Shown one piece after another: positions 16,303 to 24,583 of a DNA stretch of 35,962 bases. The notes beneath the pieces were generated by a model. It did no database searches. It was not told where the DNA came from and was given only the letters and a program-made list of their open reading frames with translations. Source of the stretch: an uncultured Spirochaetales bacterium (GTDB taxonomy: Bacteria; Spirochaetota; Spirochaetia; Sphaerochaetales; Sphaerochaetaceae); NCBI GenBank assembly GCA_949295675.1, contig CASFMA010000078.1:1-35962 (forward strand), given 5' to 3'. The position numbers were made by a program, and so were the translations under genes. Each line of letters opens with the position of its first letter. Within the stretch, counting starts at the first letter, position 1.

Positions 16303-17651
16303 GTGAGAAGTCCTTCTACATATGCGTAATTCACATGAGCTGCTGATATGAGCAGAGTATCGCCGGCAGTTATCTCATAGTTTCCGTCAGGGATTATGTT
16401 GTCCACATCACCTTCTGTCTTGACTCCGGCTATCGTGATCTTGCCGCGGAAATCCACTTCCTTGAGCTTCTTGCCAATATACTTGAACTCAGGGGTGACA
16501 AGATATTCATATACCTCAAGCTGTCCGTCGAAGAGAGTGTGCAGGCTCTGTATCCTGTCGCCTCTCAGGTACTTGACGATGGCATCGACAGTGGCGTTCG
16601 TCGTCGACACGACACCATCTATGTCCATTGCCTCAGCAAGCGCTATGTAGCTGTTGTTTGTCTTTATGAGCGATACTGCACGCTTGGTGCCAAGCCTTTT
16701 CGCATAGCTTGCGGCGATGATGTTTAGCTCATCGTTATCGGTCACGGAGACCAGGAGATCTGACTGATAAAGCCTTTCCTCCTCCCAGAATCCCTCGTCT
16801 GATATCGCACCATTGAGCACGATCACATCCGAGAACTCATCAGCAAACCGCTCACAGGTGGCTGTATCCTTCTCCACGAGTGTGACATTGCGCCTCATGT
16901 CATCTGACATCGACTGCAACACGAACTTCGCTATCCTCGTGGCTCCGACAAGTATGATTTTCCTTATCTTGGCTGGCTTGACGTCAGCAAGCTTGCTGTA
17001 CATCTCGCTTGACTCATCGTCATCGACGATCATCGCGATCTCATCCCCGTCGCGAAGCACTGTGTCACCTGACGGTGTGAAGGACTTTCCCCTTCTCCTC
17101 ACGCCAATGACAACGAAACGGCCAGGAATATCCTTCCTTATCTGGGCAAGGCTTTTCCCGTCAAAGGCATTGCCACGCGTAACCTTGCTCGTGAACATCA
17201 TGAACTGGGCGTACGGGAAGTACTCGAAGTCCCTGAAAAGCCCTGTCGATATGATTCCGACGATCCTCTCCGCGGCCTCCTGCTCAGGGTTGACTATGTG
17301 CGATATCCCGAGGACATCACCTTTCAGGCCATGGCCGAGATAGGTTATGTTCCTTATCGCCGCGATTGTCATGACGCCCTTGAATGAAGAGGCGACTATC
17401 CCGCACGCGACAAGATTGGTCTCATCGCTGTCAGTCACAGCTATCACGGCATCGGCATCCTCGCACCCCGCTTCTTTCAGCATCTCGATATCAGTGGCTG
17501 AACCACAGATGGCAAGACAATCCAGCTTGGCACTCGCAGCCGCGCACCGCTCGCTGTTGTTGTCAAGGAACACCACAGCTTTCTTCTCATCGATTAGATG
17601 ACGGGCAAGCCTGAGTCCTCTGCGTCCGGCTCCCAGTATAACGACCTTCAT
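16299..17651 (-). CDS. trkA: Trk system regulatory subunit TrkA
   Basis: A cytoplasmic nucleotide-binding regulator of TrkH, 450 residues, with two RCK units. RCK-N1 begins VVILGAGRRGLRLA with the complete GxGxxG and the NAD-ribose acid D30; RCK-C1 lies around 140-220. RCK-N2 starts near 233 with IILVGATRIAKFVL, where the glycine motif is degenerate (GATxxA), and RCK-C2 covers about 370-450. The uneven glycine motifs suggest that the first half binds NAD(H) more canonically. GGAGG lies 4 bases before the ATG. The 55-base gap upstream holds the inverted repeat ATATT-AC-AATAT (17676-17687) but no clear promoter. Confidence 0.94.
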   Translation of the reverse strand: MKVVILGAGRRGLRLARHLIDEKKAVVFLDNNSERCAAASAKLDCLAICGSATDIEMLKEAGCEDADAVIAVTDSDETNLVACGIVASSFKGVMTIAAIRNITYLGHGLKGDVLGISHIVNPEQEAAERIVGIISTGLFRDFEYFPYAQFMMFTSKVTRGNAFDGKSLAQIRKDIPGRFVVIGVRRRGKSFTPSGDTVLRDGDEIAMIVDDDESSEMYSKLADVKPAKIRKIILVGATRIAKFVLQSMSDDMRRNVTLVEKDTATCERFADEFSDVIVLNGAISDEGFWEEERLYQSDLLVSVTDNDELNIIAASYAKRLGTKRAVSLIKTNNSYIALAEAMDIDGVVSTTNATVDAIVKYLRGDRIQSLHTLFDGQLEVYEYLVTPEFKYIGKKLKEVDFRGKITIAGVKTEGDVDNIIPDGNYEITAGDTLLISAAHVNYAYVEGLLT

Positions 17652-17706
17652 AAATCCTCCAGTTCAGGCAGAATCATATTACAATATAGGAAGTGTTAAT
17701 TCCATA

Positions 17707-19161
17707 CTACCGTTTCCAGAAAGTCCTGGTAAACAATGTATAGATGGTATAGAACTCCAGCCTGCCGGCAAGCATCAGGAATGAGAACACCCAGAGCGCC
17801 CAGTCAGGGAATATGTTGTAGGAAAAGGACGATCCAAGCCCGCCTATCCCTGTCCCAAGGTTCCCGAGGCAAAGGAACACTGAAGAGAAGCATGTGAGGA
17901 AATCGTAGTCCGTAAGGGCGATGATGACAGATCCTGCGAAGAGCGTCACGAAATAACAGCCTACATAACCGGCTATCGAGAGCGCTGTATGGCTGTCGAA
18001 ACGGCTTTCCCCGATCTGTATCGATGCAACAGTGTTCGGATGTATGCGCTTCATCATCGAATTGTAGCCCAGGCGCAGCATGACAGCTATCCTTATGACC
18101 TTCATGCCTCCCCCTGCCGAACCGGAGCATGCGCCTATGAAGCATACTACTATGAGGAGCATCTGGGAGAACATCGGCCAGAGATTGAAGTCATCAGCCG
18201 CGAAGCCTGTCGTGGTGATCATCGATACGACATGGAAAGCAGCGTTCCTGAAGGACTCGAAGAATGTACCATATGTACCAGAGAGGGCAAGCTGCAGCGT
18301 TATGCAGAGCGTTGAGAAGAGTATTATCAGGATATAGATCCTAAGCTCGCCATTCATGGCGATCTTGCGGAAGTTGCGCTTTATCGCATAGAAGAACAGG
18401 GTGAAGTTGACCCCTGCAAGGAACATGAATATCGTGCAAACCCACTCGACGTAAGGGCTGTTGTACCCGCCTATCGAGTCATTGAGGGCAGCAAAGCCGG
18501 CAGCGCCTATCGTGCCGAACATGATCGTTACCGAGTTGAAGAGATCCACGCCACCTGCCATCAGCAGCAATGTCTGCAGGACCGAGAGTCCGATATATAT
18601 GCACCAGAGAACCCCGGCAGTGCCACGTATCGTCGGCGTGAACTTCGACTTCGACGGACCTACAGCCTCTGCTCCGACAAGGGTATTTCCCTTCACGCCG
18701 AATATAGGGAGGACAGCCACGAAAAGGACAACGACCCCCATTCCGCCAAGCCAGTTCGTCATGCTGCGCCAGAACACTATCGACCTATCCAGGCTCTCGA
18801 TATCAAGAAGCACGGTCGCCCCGGCTGTCGTGAAGCCTGACATGATCTCGAAGAAGCATTCGGCATAAGTCGGAAGGCTATGGTTCAGATAGAGAGGCAA
18901 TGCCCCGAACGTCGCCATGACGCACCAGGTCAGGGAGACTATCAGCAGTGACTCCTTCGTCCCGATCCTGAGCGTCTTGTCCCAATGAGTGAGATGAAGC
19001 ACATAGAACGCAAGAAGCCCCATAAGCACTATTGTCAGCAGAAAGCCATGGAGCGCATCCGCCTCACCAAGGAACAATGCCATCAAAAGAGGTATGAACA
19101 TCAATGCTGCTATGAACAGCATGATATAGGAAAGAAAACGAAAGACCGAACTATAGCTCAT
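17707..19161 (-). CDS. trkH: TrkH-type potassium uptake protein (second paralogue)
   Basis: A second K+-translocating subunit, 484 residues. The filter loops are SGFTTAGAT, FGTIGAAGF, MITTTGFA and CLGNLGTGIGG; the gate segment is GSAGGGMKVIRI. It is the first gene of the trk operon. The start at 19161 gives MSYSSVFRFLSYIML, matching the paralogue, with GGGAGAGG just upstream; an in-frame codon at 19188 would run into the promoter. The single trkA downstream probably serves both TrkH proteins. Confidence 0.94.
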   Translation of the reverse strand: MSYSSVFRFLSYIMLFIAALMFIPLLMALFLGEADALHGFLLTIVLMGLLAFYVLHLTHWDKTLRIGTKESLLIVSLTWCVMATFGALPLYLNHSLPTYAECFFEIMSGFTTAGATVLLDIESLDRSIVFWRSMTNWLGGMGVVVLFVAVLPIFGVKGNTLVGAEAVGPSKSKFTPTIRGTAGVLWCIYIGLSVLQTLLLMAGGVDLFNSVTIMFGTIGAAGFAALNDSIGGYNSPYVEWVCTIFMFLAGVNFTLFFYAIKRNFRKIAMNGELRIYILIILFSTLCITLQLALSGTYGTFFESFRNAAFHVVSMITTTGFAADDFNLWPMFSQMLLIVVCFIGACSGSAGGGMKVIRIAVMLRLGYNSMMKRIHPNTVASIQIGESRFDSHTALSIAGYVGCYFVTLFAGSVIIALTDYDFLTCFSSVFLCLGNLGTGIGGLGSSFSYNIFPDWALWVFSFLMLAGRLEFYTIYTLFTRTFWKR

Positions 19162-19178
19162 ACCTCTCCCTGGACTGG

Positions 19179-19207
19179 ATACTACCACAATGGCATGGCA
19201 ATCTCAA
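19179..19207 (-). promoter_or_regulatory. Promoter of the trk operon
   Basis: TTGAGA (19207-19202) and TAGTAT (19184-19179) are separated by exactly 17 bases. The predicted start near 19172 leaves a short 5' leader containing the GGGAGAGG ribosome site. Here the gene is clearly leadered, unlike several neighbours. Confidence 0.6.
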
Positions 19208-19228
19208 ATATGATATCATAACACCACT

Positions 19229-20122
19229 ATGCAGCTAGATTTTCTTGTGTTCCTGCAGGGCATACATACCCCGCTGCTTGACATGGTGATGAACTTCTTC
19301 TCGCTGCTTGGCGAGATAGCGGTACCGCTTATAGTGCTTTCCGTCACATACTGGTGCATTAGCCGCAAGAAGGCATTCGCGATGCTTTCATCGCTCATGG
19401 CTGCACTGCTTGCGACACAGACGGTGAAGTCGATAGTGCGCTCCCCTCGGCCGTTCCAGGCACACCCTGAGCTTATTGAAGGCGGCAGGATAGAGACAGC
19501 TACAGGATACTCCTTCCCCTCCGGCCACAGCACTACAGCGTCGGCATTCTATTCATCTCTATGCGCCGTATTCAGGAGAAGATGGCTTATCGCGGTTTCG
19601 GCAGCGCTTATCGTTCTCATACCGCTGTCAAGGCTGTACCTAGGAGTGCACTGGCCAGCTGATGTCATTGCGGGAACAGCAATAGGACTTCTGTCTGGAC
19701 TGGTCCTGACTCCTGTCTTCATGAGGATATATGAGGATGAGAGGAAATTCAGCCTCTTCACGATCACGGCTGGAGCAGCGACGCTGATGCTGTCACTATG
19801 CCTTGCAATCCTACTGGAAATTGATGCGATAGACAAAGTCGCATTCGGTGACCTGATGTCAAATGCAGCGGTCACTGCAGGAGCTGCTATAGGCACATAT
19901 CTTGACAGAAGGCGCCTGTCATATGATGAAGGCAAAGGGACGCTTGCCAGCAAAGCGCGGAGATTCATAATAGGAATGGCAGTCCTGATAGCCGTCGCGG
20001 CCATAATCCTCCTGATTCCACTGCCTCACTACGCATCATCTGCCACGCTGTTCTTCGCAGTCGGCATCGCCGTCACATTCATATATCCTGCCATAGCATC
20101 CAGGCTGGGCCTCTATAGGTAG
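19229..20122 (+). CDS. PAP2-family membrane phosphatase
   Basis: The three acid-phosphatase signatures are intact: KSIVRSPRP (residues 67-75, KX6RP), FPSGHS (96-101) and SRLYLGVHWPAD (134-145, SRX5HX3D). About seven hydrophobic helices surround them, so the active site lies at the membrane surface. Such enzymes dephosphorylate lipid phosphates such as undecaprenyl pyrophosphate or phosphatidic acid; the substrate here is not defined. The C-terminal third (after 165) adds extra helices beyond the catalytic core. The ATG has no ribosome site. It is divergent from trkH and convergent with the exonuclease gene, with only 6 bases between stops. Confidence 0.88.
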   Translation: MQLDFLVFLQGIHTPLLDMVMNFFSLLGEIAVPLIVLSVTYWCISRKKAFAMLSSLMAALLATQTVKSIVRSPRPFQAHPELIEGGRIETATGYSFPSGHSTTASAFYSSLCAVFRRRWLIAVSAALIVLIPLSRLYLGVHWPADVIAGTAIGLLSGLVLTPVFMRIYEDERKFSLFTITAGAATLMLSLCLAILLEIDAIDKVAFGDLMSNAAVTAGAAIGTYLDRRRLSYDEGKGTLASKARRFIIGMAVLIAVAAIILLIPLPHYASSATLFFAVGIAVTFIYPAIASRLGLYR

Positions 20123-20128
20123 CTAGAG

Positions 20129-20704
20129 CTATATGCTGCGGGGGAATCCTGTCTTCCTGTCCTTGTAGATCATGCGGAAGAATCTCCTGGCTTCCTCGTC
20201 GCTGCCTATATGGCCTTTGCAAAGCGCCGCGAACAGCCTGCCGCATATCTCACTGTCAGCAAGTGCGTTGTGGGCATCGTACTCCCAGCCGAAAGAGGAA
20301 GCGAGCGATGTAAGCTTATATGAGGGTCTTCCCTTCCACAGCTTGCGCGAGAGCGAGAGCGTGCAGTAATACTCATTGTGGACACTTTCGATCCCCCATG
20401 ATGCCAGGGTCGCCTTCAGCACAGAGATATCGAACTGGGCGTTATGCGCGACCAGAGGATAATCAGCTATGAAAGCCTTCATATCGCTCCAGATGTCAGC
20501 CATCGTAGGGGCTGCCAGGATATCAAGAGGATCGAGATGATGTATCTGAAAGCAGAACGGATCGAACTTAGGCTCAAGCGGGCGTATAAGTGAATAGAAG
20601 CTTGACTCGACACGTCCCTCCTCATCCATCCTCACAAGCCCGACTGAGCATGCGCTGTCCTTCGAGGCTGAGGCTGTCTCGAAGTCTATGGCAACATATT
20701 TCAC
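20129..20704 (-). CDS. DnaQ-like 3'-5' exonuclease
   Basis: An RNase T/DnaQ-superfamily exonuclease of 191 residues. The DEDDh residues are all present: D7 and E9 in AIDFET, D92 in HNAQFDISVL, and H145 and D150 in AHNALADS. It consists of the exonuclease domain only, with no polymerase, BRCT or helicase part, so it may be a proofreading-type epsilon homologue or a general DNA/RNA trimming enzyme. The GTG start overlaps the manA stop (GTGA). It is the last gene of the transporter-manA operon. Confidence 0.87.
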   Translation of the reverse strand: MKYVAIDFETASASKDSACSVGLVRMDEEGRVESSFYSLIRPLEPKFDPFCFQIHHLDPLDILAAPTMADIWSDMKAFIADYPLVAHNAQFDISVLKATLASWGIESVHNEYYCTLSLSRKLWKGRPSYKLTSLASSFGWEYDAHNALADSEICGRLFAALCKGHIGSDEEARRFFRMIYKDRKTGFPRSI

Positions 20705-21864
20705 TCTCTGCTTCCGCCTTCCGCTATGAATACACGGCCATGGACATTCATCGAGTATTCAAGCGATGCCGGAACAAGCACGCACTCCCCTTTTCCGATG
20801 GTAAGGCTCTCACAGCCTTCTGAGAACCTCGCAGATCCCTCAACAGCAAGCACCAGCGAGACCTTCCCGCCATTGACGACATAGCTCCCGCTTGATGCTG
20901 AGAGCAGCCTGAACTCGCTTGTGGGCGCCATGTATCCTGTCCTGCCAAAGCCATCTCTTTCTGTCCTGACCTTCTCCGGGGTGATTGAAGAGAACGACAT
21001 TATGCGTTCCAGCTCTCCAAGATCCATATGCTTTCTTGTCAGGCCGCCGCGCAGGACGTTGTCAGAAGCATTCATAAGCTCAACGCCGTTCCCGAATACA
21101 TAGGCATGGAGCGTATCCGGCTCAAGGAAAAGCGCCTCGCCTATCTGAAGCGTCACGACATTCATCAAATATGGGAAGACCGCCCCGATATCCCCAGGAT
21201 ACTCCTCAAGGCATTCTTCCGAGATGCCCTTGCGTGTAAGGAAGAGGCCGTTCCAGTTCTCGCTCCTGTCTGCAGCAAGGCTTGCCGAGAACTCTGAAAG
21301 AAGTTCCTTCTTCTCATCCTCTGAAAGCTTGTAAAGGCCAAGGTACAGCTCCTTCACGCTGCCTGACATCCCCTTGAGCTTCTTCGCATAGAACGCGGGC
21401 ACAAGAGCTGCAAGATCCGCGCTGACCACCTCTATGTCCCTGAAGCCGCACATAGCTGTTATCGGGGAAAGGGCTGCTATGATCTCAGCCTTCGGGTTCG
21501 GGTCCTGGTAATTGCACACTCCCCCCTCTGCCCTGAGCTTCTCTTCCCTCTTCCATCCATCCTCAGCCTGGGCCCGCGTCGGATGGCACTGCAGTGAGAG
21601 AGGCTTCTCAATAGCAAGTATCTTCAGGAGCATCGGGAGCTCACCGCCATACTCATCGTAGTCCGCGCCAAGGCAGGACCTGTCGCTCCTTATGACAGCT
21701 GAGAGAGGCTCCCCGTCCTCTGTCCTGGACTCGCCAAGCCTGTGGGTGCCGAACCAGAGCTCAGCCTGAGGCTTTCCGTCATATCCGCCGATGAGGGATG
21801 GGATGAAATCCTTGTTCCCCCAGTCATAATCCTTTACCGTACCTGTTATCTTCCTGATTCTCAT
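20701..21864 (-). CDS. manA: Mannose-6-phosphate isomerase, class I
   Basis: A zinc enzyme interconverting mannose-6-phosphate and fructose-6-phosphate. The zinc ligands are visible: Q92 and H94 in LQCHPT, E127 in PKAEII, and H253 in DTLHAYVFG. The following GVELMNASDNVLRGG is the family's active-site signature with its arginine. The length is 387 residues, as usual. It sits 4 bases after the MATE gene and is coupled to the exonuclease. With an MFS carrier of the sugar-transporter kind at the operon head, a role in sugar use is plausible. Confidence 0.94.
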   Translation of the reverse strand: MRIRKITGTVKDYDWGNKDFIPSLIGGYDGKPQAELWFGTHRLGESRTEDGEPLSAVIRSDRSCLGADYDEYGGELPMLLKILAIEKPLSLQCHPTRAQAEDGWKREEKLRAEGGVCNYQDPNPKAEIIAALSPITAMCGFRDIEVVSADLAALVPAFYAKKLKGMSGSVKELYLGLYKLSEDEKKELLSEFSASLAADRSENWNGLFLTRKGISEECLEEYPGDIGAVFPYLMNVVTLQIGEALFLEPDTLHAYVFGNGVELMNASDNVLRGGLTRKHMDLGELERIMSFSSITPEKVRTERDGFGRTGYMAPTSEFRLLSASSGSYVVNGGKVSLVLAVEGSARFSEGCESLTIGKGECVLVPASLEYSMNVHGRVFIAEGGSRE

Positions 21865-21868
21865 AATC

Positions 21869-23230
21869 CTATCTTACCACCTTAGCGTCCAGCATCCGAA
21901 TGAAATATCTGAAAAGGAATATAGCGATGAAGAATGTGATGAAATCACTCAGCGGCTGGGCTATGATCACACCCCACAGCCCGATGAAGCCTGGCAGCAC
22001 CAGTATGAGAGGAAGGAAGAATATCCCCTGCCTCGACATCGCGAGCACTGTGGCGGGCAGAGACTGACCTGTGCTCTGAAGCGCCATGTTCGCCGCTGTC
22101 ACAAGCCCTGTGAAAGGAAGGAGGGCGACCTGCGCGCGCAGTGCCATGACCCCTATCCTCATGACTTCGGCATCATCTTTACGGAATACGGCGATGATCT
22201 CCGGAGCGAACACGAAGCAGACAATGGAAAGGGCAAGCATGATCGCTGTGCCGACAGCAGCCGTGAAGAGGGTTGCCTTGCGGACCCTGTCATAGCGTTT
22301 TGCTCCGTAGTTGAACGATGAAACAGGCTGGAAACCCTGCCCAAAGCCGAGCATCGCGCTGAACGCGAACATATTCACACGTCCAGATATGCTCATAGCA
22401 GCCACCGCGGCATCGCCAAAGGCTGCAGCCTGGACATTGAGAGCGATTGTCGCGATGCTTGCAAGCCCCTGCCTCATGAGAGTCGGAAGCCCCACCTTTA
22501 TTATATTCACGTACATCCTCACATCGCGTGAGATCCTGGTTATCTGGATGCGGACACTGGACTTGCCTGAGAGGAAGAAAGAGAGAAGTATGATGAAGCT
22601 TATAAGCTGGCTTAGCGCTGTTGCCATAGCAGCTCCTGCTGTCCCGAATCCGAAGACGAATATGAATATAGGATCAAGGACTATGTTCAGCACACCGCCT
22701 GCCGTAAGCCCTATCATGCTGAAGAATGCCTTTCCCTCTGCCCGCAGATAGTTGTTCATCACAAAAGAGCAGCACATGACAGGACAGCCATAGAATATAT
22801 ATGCGGCATAGTCCTCGGCATATGGAAGGATCGTTTCGGTAGCCCCTAGAAGTCTCATCAGATCTTCAGTGAAGACTATCCCGATGATCATCAGCACGAT
22901 TGAAAGAAGGAGCGCAAGGAAAAATCCGGAAGAAGCGGTGACAGTGGCCTTGTCATCCTCCTTCGCGCCTAGCTCACGCGAGAGGATGTTCCCAGCTCCC
23001 ATTCCGATCGTGAAGCCGATCGCCTGGATTATGGCCATGATAGAGAAGACTATCCCTACAGCACCTGTCGCTGATGTCCCGAGCATCGAGACGAAGAACG
23101 TATCGGCTGTATTGTACAGCGCTGAGACCATCATGCTTATTATCGTCGGGACGGCCAGCCGCCCGATAAGGCGCGAGACCGGCGTCTCTGTCATCTTCTT
23201 GTAATGCGCAAGCCTTTCAGCATCAGTCAT
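21869..23230 (-). CDS. MATE-family efflux transporter
   Basis: An inner-membrane cation-coupled exporter, 453 residues, with twelve helices in two homologous halves. Typical MATE segments are ALYNTADTFFVSMLG, GFTIGMGAGNILSRELGAK, MNNYLRAEGKAFFSM and FGQGFQPVSSFNYGAKRYDRV. The features resemble the NorM/DinF-like bacterial branch. Its start lies 8 bases inside the MFS gene, and manA follows after 4 bases. The substrate is unknown. Confidence 0.92.
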   Translation of the reverse strand: MTDAERLAHYKKMTETPVSRLIGRLAVPTIISMMVSALYNTADTFFVSMLGTSATGAVGIVFSIMAIIQAIGFTIGMGAGNILSRELGAKEDDKATVTASSGFFLALLLSIVLMIIGIVFTEDLMRLLGATETILPYAEDYAAYIFYGCPVMCCSFVMNNYLRAEGKAFFSMIGLTAGGVLNIVLDPIFIFVFGFGTAGAAMATALSQLISFIILLSFFLSGKSSVRIQITRISRDVRMYVNIIKVGLPTLMRQGLASIATIALNVQAAAFGDAAVAAMSISGRVNMFAFSAMLGFGQGFQPVSSFNYGAKRYDRVRKATLFTAAVGTAIMLALSIVCFVFAPEIIAVFRKDDAEVMRIGVMALRAQVALLPFTGLVTAANMALQSTGQSLPATVLAMSRQGIFFLPLILVLPGFIGLWGVIIAQPLSDFITFFIAIFLFRYFIRMLDAKVVR

Positions 23231-24512
23231 CTGCAGGCTCTCCTCTGTGTACGAAGCGCATCAGGAAGAACGCGATCAGCATGAAGACAAGGCCGAATAT
23301 GAAGAGCGCAGGATAGCCGAAGATATCTATCGAGCCGCCTGCAAGAGGAGGTGCGACAACAGATGCAAGCTGCGAGAAGAAGTAATAGGCACCTGTGTAT
23401 ATACCTATCGTGCTGTATGAGGCCATCTGCCATAGCATCGGGAAGGAATTGGTGACGACAGTGACCCAGAATATCCCGAAAAGGAAAAGCAATGCCCAGA
23501 ATATGGCAAGACGGAGAGCCGGAGGCATACCCAGCGTCAGCGTGCCATGAAGGAATACCAGCGCGAGTATCACGACAATCGCGAAAAGCGAGACACGTAT
23601 AGTCTTCTTCCTTCCATATTTATGCGCTATACGCCCGGACGGCACTGCGAACGCCGCATACGCGATTCCGACCATGCCAGATGAAAGTGCTGCCGTGCCG
23701 GCGCTTGTGCCGAGCTCTTCCATCGTATAGACACCTATGAAAGGCAGTATCCCCTGATACGCGATGAACCAGCAGAGGAGGGACAGGAGTATGAAAAGAG
23801 CGCTCTTCTCCTTCTCACCGAATATTCCCTTGAGGCTTTTCAGCATCGGCTCCCGCTCTTCCTTCTCTCCTTTGTCCTTGACAGCGCTCTTCCCCTCCTT
23901 CACGAATATGAAGAGAAGCACGACAGCAATGATAACGAACACCGAAGCGACAGGGAATGCAAGGACCTTATCAACCTCACCTACGCCAGGAACATCCACC
24001 ACCACATCCATAAGCCTGGCGAGGAGGACAGTGCCAAGTATCGTAGCAAGGCCTCCCATGGTATTTATCACGCCGTTCGCCTCGCTTCTCAGATCCGCAG
24101 GCACCATGTCTGGCATAAGGGCAACGACAGGACCGCGCACAGCCTGCTTGAAGATATTGAGGAAGAAGACAGTCACTATCAGCATCAGAAGAGAATCCAG
24201 CGCTGAGAACGGGACAAGAGCGAAGAAGATCGCAGAAAGGGGAAGAAGCGTCACGATATAAGGCATGCGCCGTCCGATCCTTGTCTCCGTCCTGTCAGAG
24301 AGCGCTGAGAAGATCGGGATGAGCAATATCGCAAGGATATTGTCAAGCGTCATTATCAGGCCGATGAGGAAGCTTGAATCGATGAAATATCCCAGGAATA
24401 CAGGGACATAGTTATCATACAGAGGATCCATAAGGCCCATTGTGAAGAACCCAAGCCCGATCAAGAATGTCGTGGCATAATACCCGGACAGACCTTTCTT
24501 TTCCTTTTCCAT
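23223..24512 (-). CDS. MFS transporter, possibly a sugar/sucrose-type carrier
   Basis: A 429-residue protein with about twelve membrane helices in two halves joined by a charged cytoplasmic loop (KEGKSAVKDKGEKEEREP). The conserved loop 2-3 motif is SDRTETRIGRRMPYI, closest in form to the SDR...RFGRRRPFI motif of SLC45/sucrose-type carriers; the second-half equivalent is GRIAHKYGRKKTI. That suggests sugar uptake, in keeping with manA in the same operon, but it is only an inference. The ATG at 24512 has a weak AGGG very close and a TGC-TAAACT -10 seven bases upstream. Confidence 0.84.
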   Translation of the reverse strand: MEKEKKGLSGYYATTFLIGLGFFTMGLMDPLYDNYVPVFLGYFIDSSFLIGLIMTLDNILAILLIPIFSALSDRTETRIGRRMPYIVTLLPLSAIFFALVPFSALDSLLMLIVTVFFLNIFKQAVRGPVVALMPDMVPADLRSEANGVINTMGGLATILGTVLLARLMDVVVDVPGVGEVDKVLAFPVASVFVIIAVVLLFIFVKEGKSAVKDKGEKEEREPMLKSLKGIFGEKEKSALFILLSLLCWFIAYQGILPFIGVYTMEELGTSAGTAALSSGMVGIAYAAFAVPSGRIAHKYGRKKTIRVSLFAIVVILALVFLHGTLTLGMPPALRLAIFWALLFLFGIFWVTVVTNSFPMLWQMASYSTIGIYTGAYYFFSQLASVVAPPLAGGSIDIFGYPALFIFGLVFMLIAFFLMRFVHRGEPADD

Positions 24513-24519
24513 AGCCCTG

Positions 24520-24528
24520 AGTTTAGCA
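24520..24528 (-). promoter_or_regulatory. Extended -10 of the MFS-manA operon
   Basis: TGC followed by TAAACT (24525-24520) lies 7 bases before the ATG at 24512. No strong -35 is found. It is part of the 71-base divergent spacer shared with the kamA-family gene. Confidence 0.35.
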
Positions 24529-24547
24529 CTAAAAAGGCGAAAGCGTC

Positions 24548-24576
24548 TTCACACTGATACCTCTCAGTGCTATAAA
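24548..24576 (+). promoter_or_regulatory. Strong promoter of the KamA-family gene
   Basis: TTCACA (24548-24553) and TATAAA (24571-24576) are 17 bases apart, and TGC precedes the -10, making it extended. Transcription would start at about 24583, next to the GTG start codon at 24584, leaving no room for a ribosome site. Confidence 0.65.
24552..24569. promoter_or_regulatory. Inverted repeat, candidate operator
   Basis: CACTGA (24552-24557) and TCAGTG (24564-24569) form a perfect 6-bp inverted repeat with a 6-base spacer. It fills the space between the -35 and -10 of the KamA-family promoter, and lies upstream of the divergent MFS promoter. This is a typical site for a dimeric repressor, but no regulator gene is adjacent. 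Confidence 0.45.
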
Positions 24577-24583
24577 GTACCGC

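Noticed and set aside
17676..17687. ATATT-AC-AATAT palindrome before trkA as a promoter or operator
   Set aside because: No -35 at proper spacing was found and AT-rich palindromes this short arise by chance; kept only as a note on trkA.
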